From assembly GCA_900551775.1 (NCBI GenBank), contig URXI01000130.1, positions 1 to 10,843 of the forward strand: a stretch of DNA of 10,843 nucleotides. The letters are read 5' to 3'. Shown here piece after piece: positions 1-6,796 of the stretch (position 1 is the stretch's first letter; each line of letters begins with the position of its first letter). The stretch is from an uncultured Eubacterium sp. (GTDB lineage Bacteria; Bacillota; Clostridia; Peptostreptococcales; Anaerovoracaceae). Both the position numbers and the translations under genes were made by a program. The notes beneath the pieces are model-generated. The model worked only from the letters and a program-made list of their open reading frames with translations, was not told the origin of the DNA and searched no databases.

Positions 1-1
1 T

Positions 2-1288
2 CAACACCTTTCCAAGCTGCGCACATCCAACGGCTATCTTCGTGTAAAGAAAACCATCAAACGTGCCTTAAACCGAATCCCCGTAATAGGGGATGACCTT
101 TCCACAAATATCGGCCATGCAAAAGACAGAATCAAGTATGCGCTCCTATCCGGCGGTGTGATCTTTGAAGAGCTGGGCTTCACTTATCTGGGACCCATCA
201 ACGGTCATAATATTCGTGAAACAATCGAAGTTCTGGAACTGGCAAAGCATGTAAACGGGCCGGTATTTATTCATGTCATAACGAAAAAGGGCAGGGGGTA
301 TCGTACGGCGGAAATTGATCCAAATAAGTTCCACGGAATCAGTCCCTTTGATCCAGAAACCGGTAAGGTTTTAAAACCTTCTGGCATGACATACTCTAAG
401 GTGCTAGGTGCGACAATTGAAGCCATGGCGAGCGACAACAAAAAAATCACAGCCGTCTCTGCCGCTATGTGTGATGCAACCGGTCTCACCGGTTTTGCAA
501 AAAAATACCCTCGGCAGTTTTTTGACGTGGGAATTGCAGAAGCCCACGGCGTTACCTTCGCTGCGGGTTTAGCAAAAGCTGGCATGAAACCACTAGTAGC
601 GATATATTCCTCCTTTTTACAGAGGGCTTATGACCAGATCATTGAGGATGTCTGTATTCAGAATCTTCCCGTGGTCTTTGCAATCGACAGAGCGGGAATC
701 GTCGGCGCTGACGGTGAAACACACCATGGACTGTTTGATATCACTTACTTGACATCCATGCCTAATATGACCGTTTTCGCTCCCTCTGACGGAAACCAGC
801 TGGAAGCTATGATCCAATACGCATTTTCTTTGGATGGCCCTGTAGCCGTCAGATATCCGCGCGGGGACTGCTGTTATGATACAAAAAAAACGCTGGCATT
901 TGATGGAAAAAACCAACGGATATTTACGGGTAAAGATCTTGATATCTGGGCAGTCGGTAAAATGCTGCAGACTGCTCTGGAAACGAAAGAACAGTTAAAA
1001 GCACAGGGCATCGATGCCGGAGTTGTAAATGCGGGCGTCATCAAACCACTGGATTTGTCCTGTCTTGAAGAAAAAACAAAGCTCGTTGTTACCATAGAAG
1101 ATGGTTTGCTGGCTGGCGGCTTTGGCGAAAAGTTTATCGCAGAATCTGGGGTTTCAGACGTTCTGACCTTTGGCTGGCCTGACGCCTTTGTCGAACACGG
1201 CGACTGCGACAGCCTGTACAAAAAATATGGCATCGACGCAGACTCCATTACAGAAAGGATTTGTGAACATCTTGAAAGAAAGGCTTGA
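2..1288 (+). CDS. dxs: 1-deoxy-D-xylulose-5-phosphate synthase, 5' end missing
   Basis: Dxs condenses pyruvate and glyceraldehyde 3-phosphate into 1-deoxy-D-xylulose 5-phosphate with thiamine diphosphate, the first step of the MEP isoprenoid pathway in the cytosol. The window opens inside the gene and the frame is open from base 2, giving 428 C-terminal residues of an enzyme usually near 620. The first visible stretch (HLSKLRTSNGY) and YLGPINGHN belong to the end of the first thiamine-binding domain. The pyrimidine-binding domain follows, with FDVGIAEAHGVTFAAGLAKAG; its Glu codon at 539-541 is the expected catalytic Glu that activates the cofactor. GADGETHHG and FAIDRAGIVGADG are the usual substrate-site segments. 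The C-terminal transketolase-like domain has VVTIEDGLLAGGFGE. One small departure from the common AEQHAVT motif is AEAHGVT here. The gene overlaps tlyA by 26 bases, an arrangement that implies co-transcription. Family assignment is secure. Confidence 0.97.
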   Translation, partial: QHLSKLRTSNGYLRVKKTIKRALNRIPVIGDDLSTNIGHAKDRIKYALLSGGVIFEELGFTYLGPINGHNIRETIEVLELAKHVNGPVFIHVITKKGRGYRTAEIDPNKFHGISPFDPETGKVLKPSGMTYSKVLGATIEAMASDNKKITAVSAAMCDATGLTGFAKKYPRQFFDVGIAEAHGVTFAAGLAKAGMKPLVAIYSSFLQRAYDQIIEDVCIQNLPVVFAIDRAGIVGADGETHHGLFDITYLTSMPNMTVFAPSDGNQLEAMIQYAFSLDGPVAVRYPRGDCCYDTKKTLAFDGKNQRIFTGKDLDIWAVGKMLQTALETKEQLKAQGIDAGVVNAGVIKPLDLSCLEEKTKLVVTIEDGLLAGGFGEKFIAESGVSDVLTFGWPDAFVEHGDCDSLYKKYGIDADSITERICEHLERKA

Positions 1289-2075
1289 CGTTTTATTAGT
1301 AAAAAAGGGAATTTATCAGTCCCGTGAAAGAGCAAAAGCCTCAATTATGGCAGGCATCGTCTTCGTAGACGGCCAAAAGAGCGATAAAGCAGGGAACATG
1401 GTTGATACCGAGGCAGAAATCTTTGTGAAAGAAAACATCTGTCCTTACGTGAGCCGCGGCGGGTTGAAATTAGAAAAATCCATGAAAGAATTCAATTTGG
1501 ATTTACAGGATAAGGTCTGTATGGATATCGGCGCTTCCACCGGCGGCTTTACCGACTGTATGCTGCAAAACGGCGCCGTCAAAGTCTACGCCATCGACGT
1601 AGGTTACGGTCAGTTGGACTGGAAGCTGCGTACAGACGACCGTGTGGTCAATATGGAAAAATGCAACGTCCGATATCTGGACACTGACACGATTGCAGAA
1701 CCCATCGATTTTATCAGCATCGATGTATCATTTATCTCTTTGAAGCTGATTTTTCCCGTGGCAGCAAAAGTGCTGGCCGAAGATGGTGAAATCGTCTGCC
1801 TCGTAAAACCGCAGTTTGAAGCTGGCAGGGAACAGGTGGGCAAGAAGGGCATCGTCCGCGACCGCAAAGTCCACGAGGAAGTCATCGAGAACGTGATCAA
1901 TTACGCCAGGGAAAATGGGTTATATCCGCAGGGACTGACCTTTTCTCCAGTAACCGGCGCAAAAGGTAATATAGAATATCTTTTAGCCCTTTCCAAAATG
2001 GAAAAAATGAGTTATAATAATAGTGTATGTTGTATACAAACAGTCGTCGAAAACTCTCACGCAGAGTTAGAATAA
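1263..2075 (+). CDS. tlyA: TlyA family rRNA (cytidine-2'-O)-methyltransferase
   Basis: This is an S4-domain RNA-binding protein fused to an FtsJ/RrmJ-like SAM methyltransferase. Known family members 2'-O-methylate cytidines in 16S and/or 23S rRNA; some were first called hemolysins. Residues about 4-66 form the S4 domain (ERLDVLLVKKGIYQSRERAK, then YVSRGGLKLEK). The SAM site is DIGASTGGFTDCMLQNGA from residue 88, and SIDVSFISL and LVKPQFEAG follow. From the GTG at 1263 the conserved K-D-K-E residues fall at K69, D154, K182 and E238, the same numbers I recall for the Mycobacterium tuberculosis enzyme, and the length (270) is normal. The start is not certain: AAAGGA at 1254-1259 is only 3 bases from GTG 1263, while TTG at 1272 gives the usual family beginning (KERLDVLL) with 12-base spacing. 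The last roughly 25 residues after GNIEYLL look like a non-family tail and overlap a promoter for the next gene. Confidence 0.94.
   Translation: MNILKERLDVLLVKKGIYQSRERAKASIMAGIVFVDGQKSDKAGNMVDTEAEIFVKENICPYVSRGGLKLEKSMKEFNLDLQDKVCMDIGASTGGFTDCMLQNGAVKVYAIDVGYGQLDWKLRTDDRVVNMEKCNVRYLDTDTIAEPIDFISIDVSFISLKLIFPVAAKVLAEDGEIVCLVKPQFEAGREQVGKKGIVRDRKVHEEVIENVINYARENGLYPQGLTFSPVTGAKGNIEYLLALSKMEKMSYNNSVCCIQTVVENSHAELE
1990..2018 (+). promoter_or_regulatory. Probable SigA-type promoter for the aminotransferase gene, inside the 3' end of tlyA
   Basis: TTTCCA at 1990-1995 (4 of 6 to TTGACA) is followed after exactly 17 bases by a perfect TATAAT at 2013-2018. It lies about 85 bases before the aminotransferase start and within the atypical C-terminal tail of tlyA. 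It would give the aminotransferase an input independent of dxs-tlyA. This is inferred from sequence match alone. Confidence 0.6.
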
Positions 2076-2102
2076 TTTTATATAAAAGGAGATCTGAGAG
2101 AA

Positions 2103-3293
2103 ATGAAATTATCAAACAAAGTAGAAGCAATGCAGTTTTCACCAATCAGAAAGTTCAACCCGATTGCGCAGAAAGCAAAGGATGCAGGTAAGAAAGTTTA
2201 CCACCTGAACATCGGACAGCCGGACGTGGAAACTCCAGCATGCTTTATGGATGCTATCAGAAACTACCAAAACAAAGTCATCGCTTATGCAGAATCCGGC
2301 GGAATCACTGATCTGCAGGACGCAGTATCCGATTATTTCAAGACTTATGACATCGCGATCCGAAGAGAAAACATGATCGTCACAACAGGTGGTTCTGAAG
2401 CCTTGACCATGACTTTCCTTTCCATCTTAAATGAAGGAGACGAAGTTCTGATTGCAGAACCGTTCTACACAAACTACCATACTTTTGCTACTTCCGCAGG
2501 CGGAAAAGTGGTTCCTATCACGACAAAGGCAGAAGAAGGTTATCACTATGCAAAGAGAGAACAGATTGAGCCGCTGATCACAGAAAAGACAAAGGCAATC
2601 TGCTGCATCAACCCGGGCAACCCGACAGGAACTGTTCTGACAAAAGAAGAAATGAAGCTGATCGGCGATATCGCAAAGGAACACGATCTCTGGATCATCG
2701 CTGATGAAGTTTACAGAGAGTTTGCTTACGACGGAAGAGAAGCGGTTTCCTTTGGACAGATTAAAGAAGTAGAAGACAGAGTTATCATCATCGACTCTGT
2801 ATCCAAAAGATTCTCCGCTTGCGGCGCTAGAATCGGGTTCTTGATCTCCAAGAATACAGACTTTATCAAAAACGTCATGAAGATTGCTCAGGGAAGACTC
2901 TGCGTATCCACCGTTGACCAGGTAGGTGCTGCCGCTCTGTTCAGACTGCCAAAAGAATACTACGAAGAAGTCAAAGCAGAATACTGCGCAAGAAGAGACG
3001 TGGTTTATGAGGAACTGATGAAGATACCTGGCGTTGTTGGACAGAAGCCTGGCGGATCGTTCTACCTGACTGCAAAACTTCCAGTAGACAACATCGAAGA
3101 CTTCCTGATGTTCTTACTGACTGAATTCGACGACAACGGCGAAACTGTCATGTTCGCACCGGCAGAAGGCTTCTACGCTACACCGGGTCTGGGCAAAGAC
3201 GAAATGCGTATCGCATACGTTCTGAACCAGGAAGACATGAGAAGAGGCGTTGAGCTGATCAGACTGGGCATCGAAGCTTACAATAAGAGATAA
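2103..3293 (+). CDS. Class I/II pyridoxal-phosphate aminotransferase (aspartate-aminotransferase-like)
   Basis: A cytosolic fold-type I aminotransferase of 396 residues, a full family length. LNIGQPDVETP near residue 36 is the N-terminal substrate and fold signature. The PLP-site residues are visible: NPGNPTG with N170 and N173, IADEVYREF with D201 and Y204, and the Schiff-base lysine K235 in DSVSKRFSACGARIGF, followed by R243 for the cofactor phosphate. R369 in DEMRIAYVLN is the expected Arg that binds the substrate carboxylate. The true amino donor cannot be read from the motifs; aspartate, aromatic or alanine-type activity are all possible. The start is ATG 2103 with AAAAGGAG at 2084-2091, an 11-base gap. 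Seventeen of its 19 arginines use AGA, unlike mutS, which mixes AGG, CGC and CGG, so this gene looks selected for high expression. It has its own likely promoter (1990-2018) and terminator (3322-3353). In many clostridia tlyA is followed by NAD kinase, argR and recN; here it is not. Confidence 0.93.
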   Translation: MKLSNKVEAMQFSPIRKFNPIAQKAKDAGKKVYHLNIGQPDVETPACFMDAIRNYQNKVIAYAESGGITDLQDAVSDYFKTYDIAIRRENMIVTTGGSEALTMTFLSILNEGDEVLIAEPFYTNYHTFATSAGGKVVPITTKAEEGYHYAKREQIEPLITEKTKAICCINPGNPTGTVLTKEEMKLIGDIAKEHDLWIIADEVYREFAYDGREAVSFGQIKEVEDRVIIIDSVSKRFSACGARIGFLISKNTDFIKNVMKIAQGRLCVSTVDQVGAAALFRLPKEYYEEVKAEYCARRDVVYEELMKIPGVVGQKPGGSFYLTAKLPVDNIEDFLMFLLTEFDDNGETVMFAPAEGFYATPGLGKDEMRIAYVLNQEDMRRGVELIRLGIEAYNKR

Positions 3294-3321
3294 TTACGAG
3301 AACTACATAAATGTACGACCT

Positions 3322-3353
3322 AAAATCGCCTGCATGCAGGCGATTTTATTTTG
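3322..3353 (+). terminator. Intrinsic terminator after the aminotransferase gene
   Basis: A perfect 26-base palindrome at 3322-3347 folds into an 11-bp stem (AAAATCGCCTG with CAGGCGATTTT) and a CATG loop. It is followed by ATTTTGTTT. The near-symmetry means it may also act for the opposite strand, where the A-run becomes a T-run. Confidence 0.9.
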
Positions 3354-3373
3354 TTTCAAAAACGCAAAACCCA

Positions 3374-3402
3374 TTGACAAATGATTGCAAAAGTATTATT
3401 GT
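3374..3402 (+). promoter_or_regulatory. Candidate promoter of the WG-repeat/permease unit
   Basis: A perfect TTGACA at 3374-3379 is followed after 17 bases by TATTGT (3397-3402, 4 of 6 to TATAAT). An alternative reading is TTGCAA at 3385-3390 with TATATA at 3409-3414, 18 bases apart. The exact -10 box cannot be settled by eye, but either reading places it within or against the inverted repeat at 3394-3425. Confidence 0.55.
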
Positions 3403-3425
3403 ATTAAATATATAATACAATAATA
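3394..3425. promoter_or_regulatory. Perfect 13-bp inverted repeat, probable repressor operator
   Basis: The left arm TATTATTGTATTA (3394-3406) and right arm TAATACAATAATA (3413-3425) are exact reverse complements separated by AATATA. The site lies 26 bases before the WG-protein start and overlaps the promoter, so a bound dimer would block transcription. The TGTATTA...TAATACA core resembles operators that I associate with GntR-family YtrA-type regulators of ABC transporter operons. That link is inference. AT-rich composition makes some symmetry likely by chance, but 13 of 13 paired bases is more than expected. There is no T-run, so it is not a typical terminator. Confidence 0.65.
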
Positions 3426-3451
3426 CACGATATCTGAAAGAGAGGCGGGAC

Positions 3452-4627
3452 ATGGAAAAAAGCAAAACGAAAACTATTATCCTCGTTGTCATCGTATTTT
3501 CGGTGGCGGCTTCTGCCTTTGCGGGCATCTTTTTCTACAGCATAACCAACCGCATCCGCACTGATCGAAAGCGCTTTGCGTCCCTAGACTGGGCAGTGCA
3601 ACTGAATCAATACGACCGTATTGAATCCGTGGATACAGACAAGGAGCTTTATACCGCCTATAAAGGTGAGGCAGACTTCCTCATCGACGGCAATGGCAGG
3701 CAGGTAGCGCGATCCTCTGATGATATAAAAAACAGCCATGTCCTGACCGTGTTTACAAAGGGAGATAAAGAAGGCTACAAATATCTTGACGGAACGCTCG
3801 CCATCAAAGCGGAATTTGATGAGGCTTATGACTTTGACGGGGGATATGCAAAGGTTTCGAAAGATGGAACTGATTATTTTGTCATCGATACCAAAGGCCG
3901 AACCGTCTTTCAGCCAGAAAAAAAGACGTCCGAACTTGAGCAAATCTATGGTAGGTATTTTTTATTCTATAAAGACTATCATCGCTCCGTGATAAACGTG
4001 GAAACCGGAGAAATTATAGAAAATGTGAACTTTTATGACATGTTTCACGATGTAGGGGAAGGCATGTTTGCAGCAAAAGCCGACTTTTCCTGGGATGATG
4101 TGGAGCCGATGTATCTCCTCGATAAGAACTTTCGCACAATGCACGGCGGCCAACTCTATGGACAGATCGGCTGTTTTGGCCAGGGGCTCTGTTACGTGCA
4201 GAAGCTAGTGGGCGCAACGGAAGAGGAAAACGAGAATTATCAGGTGGAAAACGGCTACATGAGCAAGGACGGAGAGATTGTGGTTAAAACGGACAAAGCG
4301 ATTTTCGGCTGTAAATTCGCCGAAGGCAGGGCTCTGGTGTATGAAAAAAAGCGAATCAGCTGTATTGATCAATCTGGCAGGGTATTATTTTCCATCAAGC
4401 CGGCAAAAGATTTTGAGGAAAAACTGGGAACAGATTTTGAATACCGCTACGCCCAGTGCTACTTCCGAGACGGCAAGGCCATCGTCTATGATGGAAGACA
4501 CTATGGCCTTGTCAACAGAAATGGGAACTGGGCAATTCAGCCCGTCTTTGACGAGATGACTTATGCCGGAACGGACAAGCTTCTCGTCGAATACAAAGGA
4601 ATAAGCGGAATGATCAGGGTAAAGTGA
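3452..4627 (+). CDS. Membrane-anchored WG-repeat-like protein
   Basis: The protein has 391 residues. A short basic N-terminus (MEKSKTKT) precedes one hydrophobic segment at about residues 9-30 (IILVVIVFSVAASAFAGIFF) with no lipobox. This suggests an anchored protein with its large C-terminal part outside the cell. The body contains degenerate WG-type repeats, which form beta-rich repeat folds: about residues 107-152 (YKYLDGTLAIKAEFDE ... FVIDTKGRTVFQP), about 269-317 (GYMSKDGEIVVK ... ISCIDQSGRVLFSIKP) and the clearest copy at 350-369 (HYGLVNRNGNWAIQP and so on). WG repeats are not tied to one function; roles in ligand or protein binding at the surface are usual guesses. The start is ATG 3452 with AGAGGCGG upstream. 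The stop is merged with the ribosome binding site of the permease gene, so the two products are probably made together and may work together. No enzyme motif was recognised. Confidence 0.8.
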   Translation: MEKSKTKTIILVVIVFSVAASAFAGIFFYSITNRIRTDRKRFASLDWAVQLNQYDRIESVDTDKELYTAYKGEADFLIDGNGRQVARSSDDIKNSHVLTVFTKGDKEGYKYLDGTLAIKAEFDEAYDFDGGYAKVSKDGTDYFVIDTKGRTVFQPEKKTSELEQIYGRYFLFYKDYHRSVINVETGEIIENVNFYDMFHDVGEGMFAAKADFSWDDVEPMYLLDKNFRTMHGGQLYGQIGCFGQGLCYVQKLVGATEEENENYQVENGYMSKDGEIVVKTDKAIFGCKFAEGRALVYEKKRISCIDQSGRVLFSIKPAKDFEEKLGTDFEYRYAQCYFRDGKAIVYDGRHYGLVNRNGNWAIQPVFDEMTYAGTDKLLVEYKGISGMIRVK

Positions 4628-4632
4628 GGTGA
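4626..4632 (+). promoter_or_regulatory. Ribosome binding site that decides the permease start
   Basis: GAGGTGA matches seven consecutive anti-Shine-Dalgarno bases and overlaps the TGA stop of the WG gene (4625-4627). It sits 5 bases before ATG 4638 and 11 before ATG 4644. This favours 4638 over the upstream in-frame GTG at 4629, which lies inside the site itself. Confidence 0.75.
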
Positions 4633-4637
4633 GAGAG

Positions 4638-5378
4638 ATGTTGATGAAATCAATCGAGATGAATATCAGGATGATTCAGAATCCTATGGGGGTATCCCTT
4701 ACGTTTTTCGTACTTGTCGCCGCCTCCTGGATTTTTATGCCGCTGCTTGCACTTTTCGGCACTTTGTTTCTTATTCTGGTTCCCGTGATCTGCAGCTACG
4801 TCGCCTATAACCGGCTTTTCAACAAAAGTCTTTACGGTGAAGAAGCGGCCGTCTATGCCACGCTGCCGCTGTCAGGGCGGGACATTGTCCTCGGGAAGGT
4901 TTTCGCTATCATGGTTTGGGAGATCGCAGCCTGGCCAATTCTCCTTCTTGGCGTGATCGGTGCCTATCTATACTCTGATCCGGGATTGATTAGAATGGCT
5001 ATCGATTCCCTGCTCAGTGAGTTGGTCTACCGAGGCGTCAGCCCGGTTACCATAGGGCTTCTGATCGGCGTTTCTACTGTACTGTTCTCGTTTTACAGTT
5101 TCTTTGGAGGCGTTTACATGCTTTGGTTTCGATTTGCACTAAAAAAATACACGCCTAAACTGAGCAAAAGGGTGAAGGGCGTGGTCAATGTGTTTCTTGC
5201 CTGTCTCGTCATGGGAACCATTCGCTTGGGCACAGAGTATTTCGTTCAGGGCGTATGGAACCTGGGCGTGGCGCTGCTTCTAATACTGGCAGTCGTTCAC
5301 ATTTTGCTTAGTATAGCCGCCTGGAAGATGTACAACGCCAGCGTCGCATATTTTGATGAGGGATATAGTCCAGAGTAA
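4638..5378 (+). CDS. ABC-2-type transporter permease-like membrane protein
   Basis: A highly hydrophobic protein of 246 residues with about six membrane segments: two closely packed ones near the start (TFFVLVAASWIFMPLLALF and FLILVPVICSYVAYNRLF), one in IMVWEIAAWPILLLGVIGAY, one in IGLLIGVSTVLFSFYSFFG, one in VNVFLACLVMGTIRL and a last one in LGVALLLILAVVHILLSIAAW. The cytoplasmic segment YGEEAAVYATLPLSGRDIVLGK after the second helix closely resembles the E-x-LPLSR...K element of ABC-2 permeases of bacterial drug, lantibiotic or lipid exporters. Such permeases need a separate ATPase, and none is encoded in the window, so this is an orphan permease or it borrows an ATPase from elsewhere. The start is ATG 4638, chosen by the ribosome site at 4626-4632; the gap to the WG stop is 10 bases. 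No terminator is visible after it, so some read-through into the nuclease gene is possible. Confidence 0.75.
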   Translation: MLMKSIEMNIRMIQNPMGVSLTFFVLVAASWIFMPLLALFGTLFLILVPVICSYVAYNRLFNKSLYGEEAAVYATLPLSGRDIVLGKVFAIMVWEIAAWPILLLGVIGAYLYSDPGLIRMAIDSLLSELVYRGVSPVTIGLLIGVSTVLFSFYSFFGGVYMLWFRFALKKYTPKLSKRVKGVVNVFLACLVMGTIRLGTEYFVQGVWNLGVALLLILAVVHILLSIAAWKMYNASVAYFDEGYSPE

Positions 5379-5411
5379 AAAAAGCTGTATTTACATTATT
5401 TTACAAAACAC

Positions 5412-5440
5412 TTGATTTTGATTGTTGTTCATGATACACT
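5412..5440 (+). promoter_or_regulatory. Candidate promoter of the Rpn-type nuclease unit
   Basis: TTGATT at 5412-5417 (4 of 6) lies 17 bases before TACACT at 5435-5440 (4 of 6). It is about 40 bases ahead of the start codon. The region is AT-rich and the match is only moderate. Confidence 0.4.
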
Positions 5441-5480
5441 TCCATTAATTAACATAATAATTAAAAGGAGGTAATTATGG

Positions 5481-6407
5481 ATGAATTATACAAACAAGAA
5501 GAGTGTGCCTCAGCGCAATTATCAGGACACCGTTTTTCGCAAACTATTCTCTGAACCTGAGGCTGCGATTGAACTGTTCAACGCATTGGAAGGGACTGAT
5601 TTTGAAGCCGATACACCGGTTGAATTTACAACTTTGGAGGATGCAGTCTATGTCGGTCTGAAAAATGATCTCGGCTTTATTATCAATGATAAGTTTCTCC
5701 TTCTAAGCGAGTCACAGAGTACAATCAATCAAAACATGCCGCTGCGTATGCTGGAATACATTGCGAGAACCTACGAGACGATAATCCCTATGGCAGAGCT
5801 GTATTGGCGAAAGAACCTGAAAATACCAGCGCCTGAATTTTTCGTTTTCTACACCGGAAGTGAGAAATGGGATGTTTCTGAACTAAGGCTTTCGGACAGC
5901 TATCTCGGAGATGCGCCAGAAAATTCACTTGAGCTTATAGTCAAAGTCATCAAAATGGAGTATAATAAGGAAAACGACAATGACAAAACAAATAAGGTAC
6001 TGGAAAGAAGTGAGAAGCTCAGAGGCTACAGCACTCTCCTCGGATATATTCGGGCATACAGAAGGGAAGGCTGTGGCCTGAAAGAAGCAATTGATACAGC
6101 TATTTCACGTTGTATCCGTGAGAACATTCTCAAAGACTTTCTGGAGCACAACAGTCCGGAGGTGGGAAGCATGCTATATAATGATATTACAAGCGAAGAA
6201 TTCGCTGAAATCCGAGCACAAGAGGCGCGTGAAGACGCTTTTAAAGAGGCTTTCGAAAAGGCAAGAAAGGAAGGCATCCTGAATCTGATATCCACATACA
6301 AAGAGTTCAACCTGTCCAGAGATGAGGCTTTAAAGAAATTACTGGAGAAATACCCTATGGATGAGGATGCTGCATTATCTTATATGGAAGACTATGATGA
6401 GAGGTAA
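5481..6407 (+). CDS. Rpn-family recombination-promoting nuclease / PD-(D/E)XK nuclease-family transposase
   Basis: The protein has 308 residues. The N-terminal RNYQDTVFRKLFSEPEAAIE is the usual opening of Rpn/YhgA-like and related PD-(D/E)XK nucleases. The active-site signature is visible as D63 (NDLGFIIN) and E77-x-Q79 (LLLSESQSTINQNMPLRML), spacing typical of this group. MPLRMLEYIARTYE continues the core. E. coli Rpn proteins are Mg/Ca-dependent DNA endonucleases that raise RecA-independent recombination; clostridial relatives are often annotated as transposases without proof of mobility. The C-terminal third is charged and helical (about residues 250-308), with EKYPMDEDAALSYMEDYDE at the end. 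The start is ATG 5481, 8 bases after AAAGGAGGT; ATG 5477 is nearer but opens only a 25-codon ORF. No terminal inverted repeats or target duplications were seen around it. The 64-residue gene starts two bases after its stop. Confidence 0.88.
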   Translation: MNYTNKKSVPQRNYQDTVFRKLFSEPEAAIELFNALEGTDFEADTPVEFTTLEDAVYVGLKNDLGFIINDKFLLLSESQSTINQNMPLRMLEYIARTYETIIPMAELYWRKNLKIPAPEFFVFYTGSEKWDVSELRLSDSYLGDAPENSLELIVKVIKMEYNKENDNDKTNKVLERSEKLRGYSTLLGYIRAYRREGCGLKEAIDTAISRCIRENILKDFLEHNSPEVGSMLYNDITSEEFAEIRAQEAREDAFKEAFEKARKEGILNLISTYKEFNLSRDEALKKLLEKYPMDEDAALSYMEDYDER

Positions 6408-6409
6408 CC

Positions 6410-6604
6410 GTGGAATATTCGAAAGAAGATTTGATAGAAGCGAAAAGACAAATTGATTCGTCTCTGCACAAGTTGAGAGAGACCATAAAGACTTTCGAAG
6501 GAAAAGAAAATGCAGAGCGATATAAATCTCAGATCACATTGGCGAAGAGAAGGGTAAAGGCCTTTGAAATCGCAAACTATTTTATCGAAAAAGAACTGAA
6601 ATAA
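6410..6604 (+). CDS. Small charged helical protein, partner gene of the Rpn-type nuclease
   Basis: A 64-residue protein starting at GTG 6410, with GAGAGG (6399-6404) five bases before it and overlapping the end of the nuclease gene. It is dense in Lys and Glu (EDLIEAKRQID, LHKLRETIKTFEGKEN, ITLAKRRVKAFEIANYFIE) and should form two or three alpha helices, with no membrane segment or Cys. I recall near-identical small hypothetical proteins in other clostridia (EAKRQIDSxLHKLRET), so it is conserved and likely real, but no function is known to me. The 2-base gap implies translational linkage with the nuclease. A strong terminator follows 22 bases after its stop, so the two genes form a closed unit. 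It could be a nuclease cofactor or inhibitor, which is inference, or a free-standing helical protein. Confidence 0.8.
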   Translation: MEYSKEDLIEAKRQIDSSLHKLRETIKTFEGKENAERYKSQITLAKRRVKAFEIANYFIEKELK

Positions 6605-6626
6605 CTGCTGCTGACTTAGCGGCATA

Positions 6627-6664
6627 AAAAGCAGGAAGGTATAATGTCTTCCTGCTTTTGTGTT
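6627..6664 (+). terminator. Intrinsic terminator closing the Rpn unit
   Basis: A perfect 12-bp stem pairs AAAAGCAGGAAG (6627-6638) with CTTCCTGCTTTT (6648-6659) around a 9-base loop. TTTTGTGTT forms the tail. Confidence 0.9.
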
Positions 6665-6740
6665 ATCATGGACGCGGATCTTAGCGTTCATGCATTTTCC
6701 TTGCAAATCCAACTTCCTTGTTTCATTCAAAGCGTATTTT

Positions 6741-6749
6741 TGGTATAAT
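6741..6749 (+). promoter_or_regulatory. Extended -10 promoter of the DUF3791/DUF3990 locus
   Basis: TGGTATAAT at 6741-6749 is a perfect TATAAT with the TGn extension. No good -35 box is found at 16-18 bases; TTGTTT at 6718-6723 is 20 bases away. The start codon is 47 bases downstream. Between the terminator (ending near 6664) and this site I see only a weak 9-bp hairpin. Confidence 0.55.
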
Positions 6750-6796
6750 AATAGACGTATAGCAAAGTAACAGAAAACATTTGGAAAGAGGTTCTT

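Noticed and set aside
3452..5378. Complete ABC exporter operon
   Set aside because: No protein in the unit or its neighbours has Walker A, signature or Walker B motifs; the only ATPase in the window is MutS.
5477..5554. Short ORF from ATG 5477 overlapping the start of the nuclease gene
   Set aside because: Only 25 codons, no family likeness, and its ATG is 4 bases from the ribosome site while ATG 5481 has better spacing and opens a recognised protein.
5379..6664. Rpn-type gene as part of an insertion sequence
   Set aside because: The family is sometimes labelled transposase, but no terminal inverted repeats or flanking direct repeats were found by eye.
6667..6692. Second hairpin after the Rpn unit (CATGGACGC with GCGTTCATG, one G-T pair)
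   Set aside because: Nine pairs with an 8-base loop and only a short T-run; the stronger terminator at 6627-6664 already explains the end of the unit.
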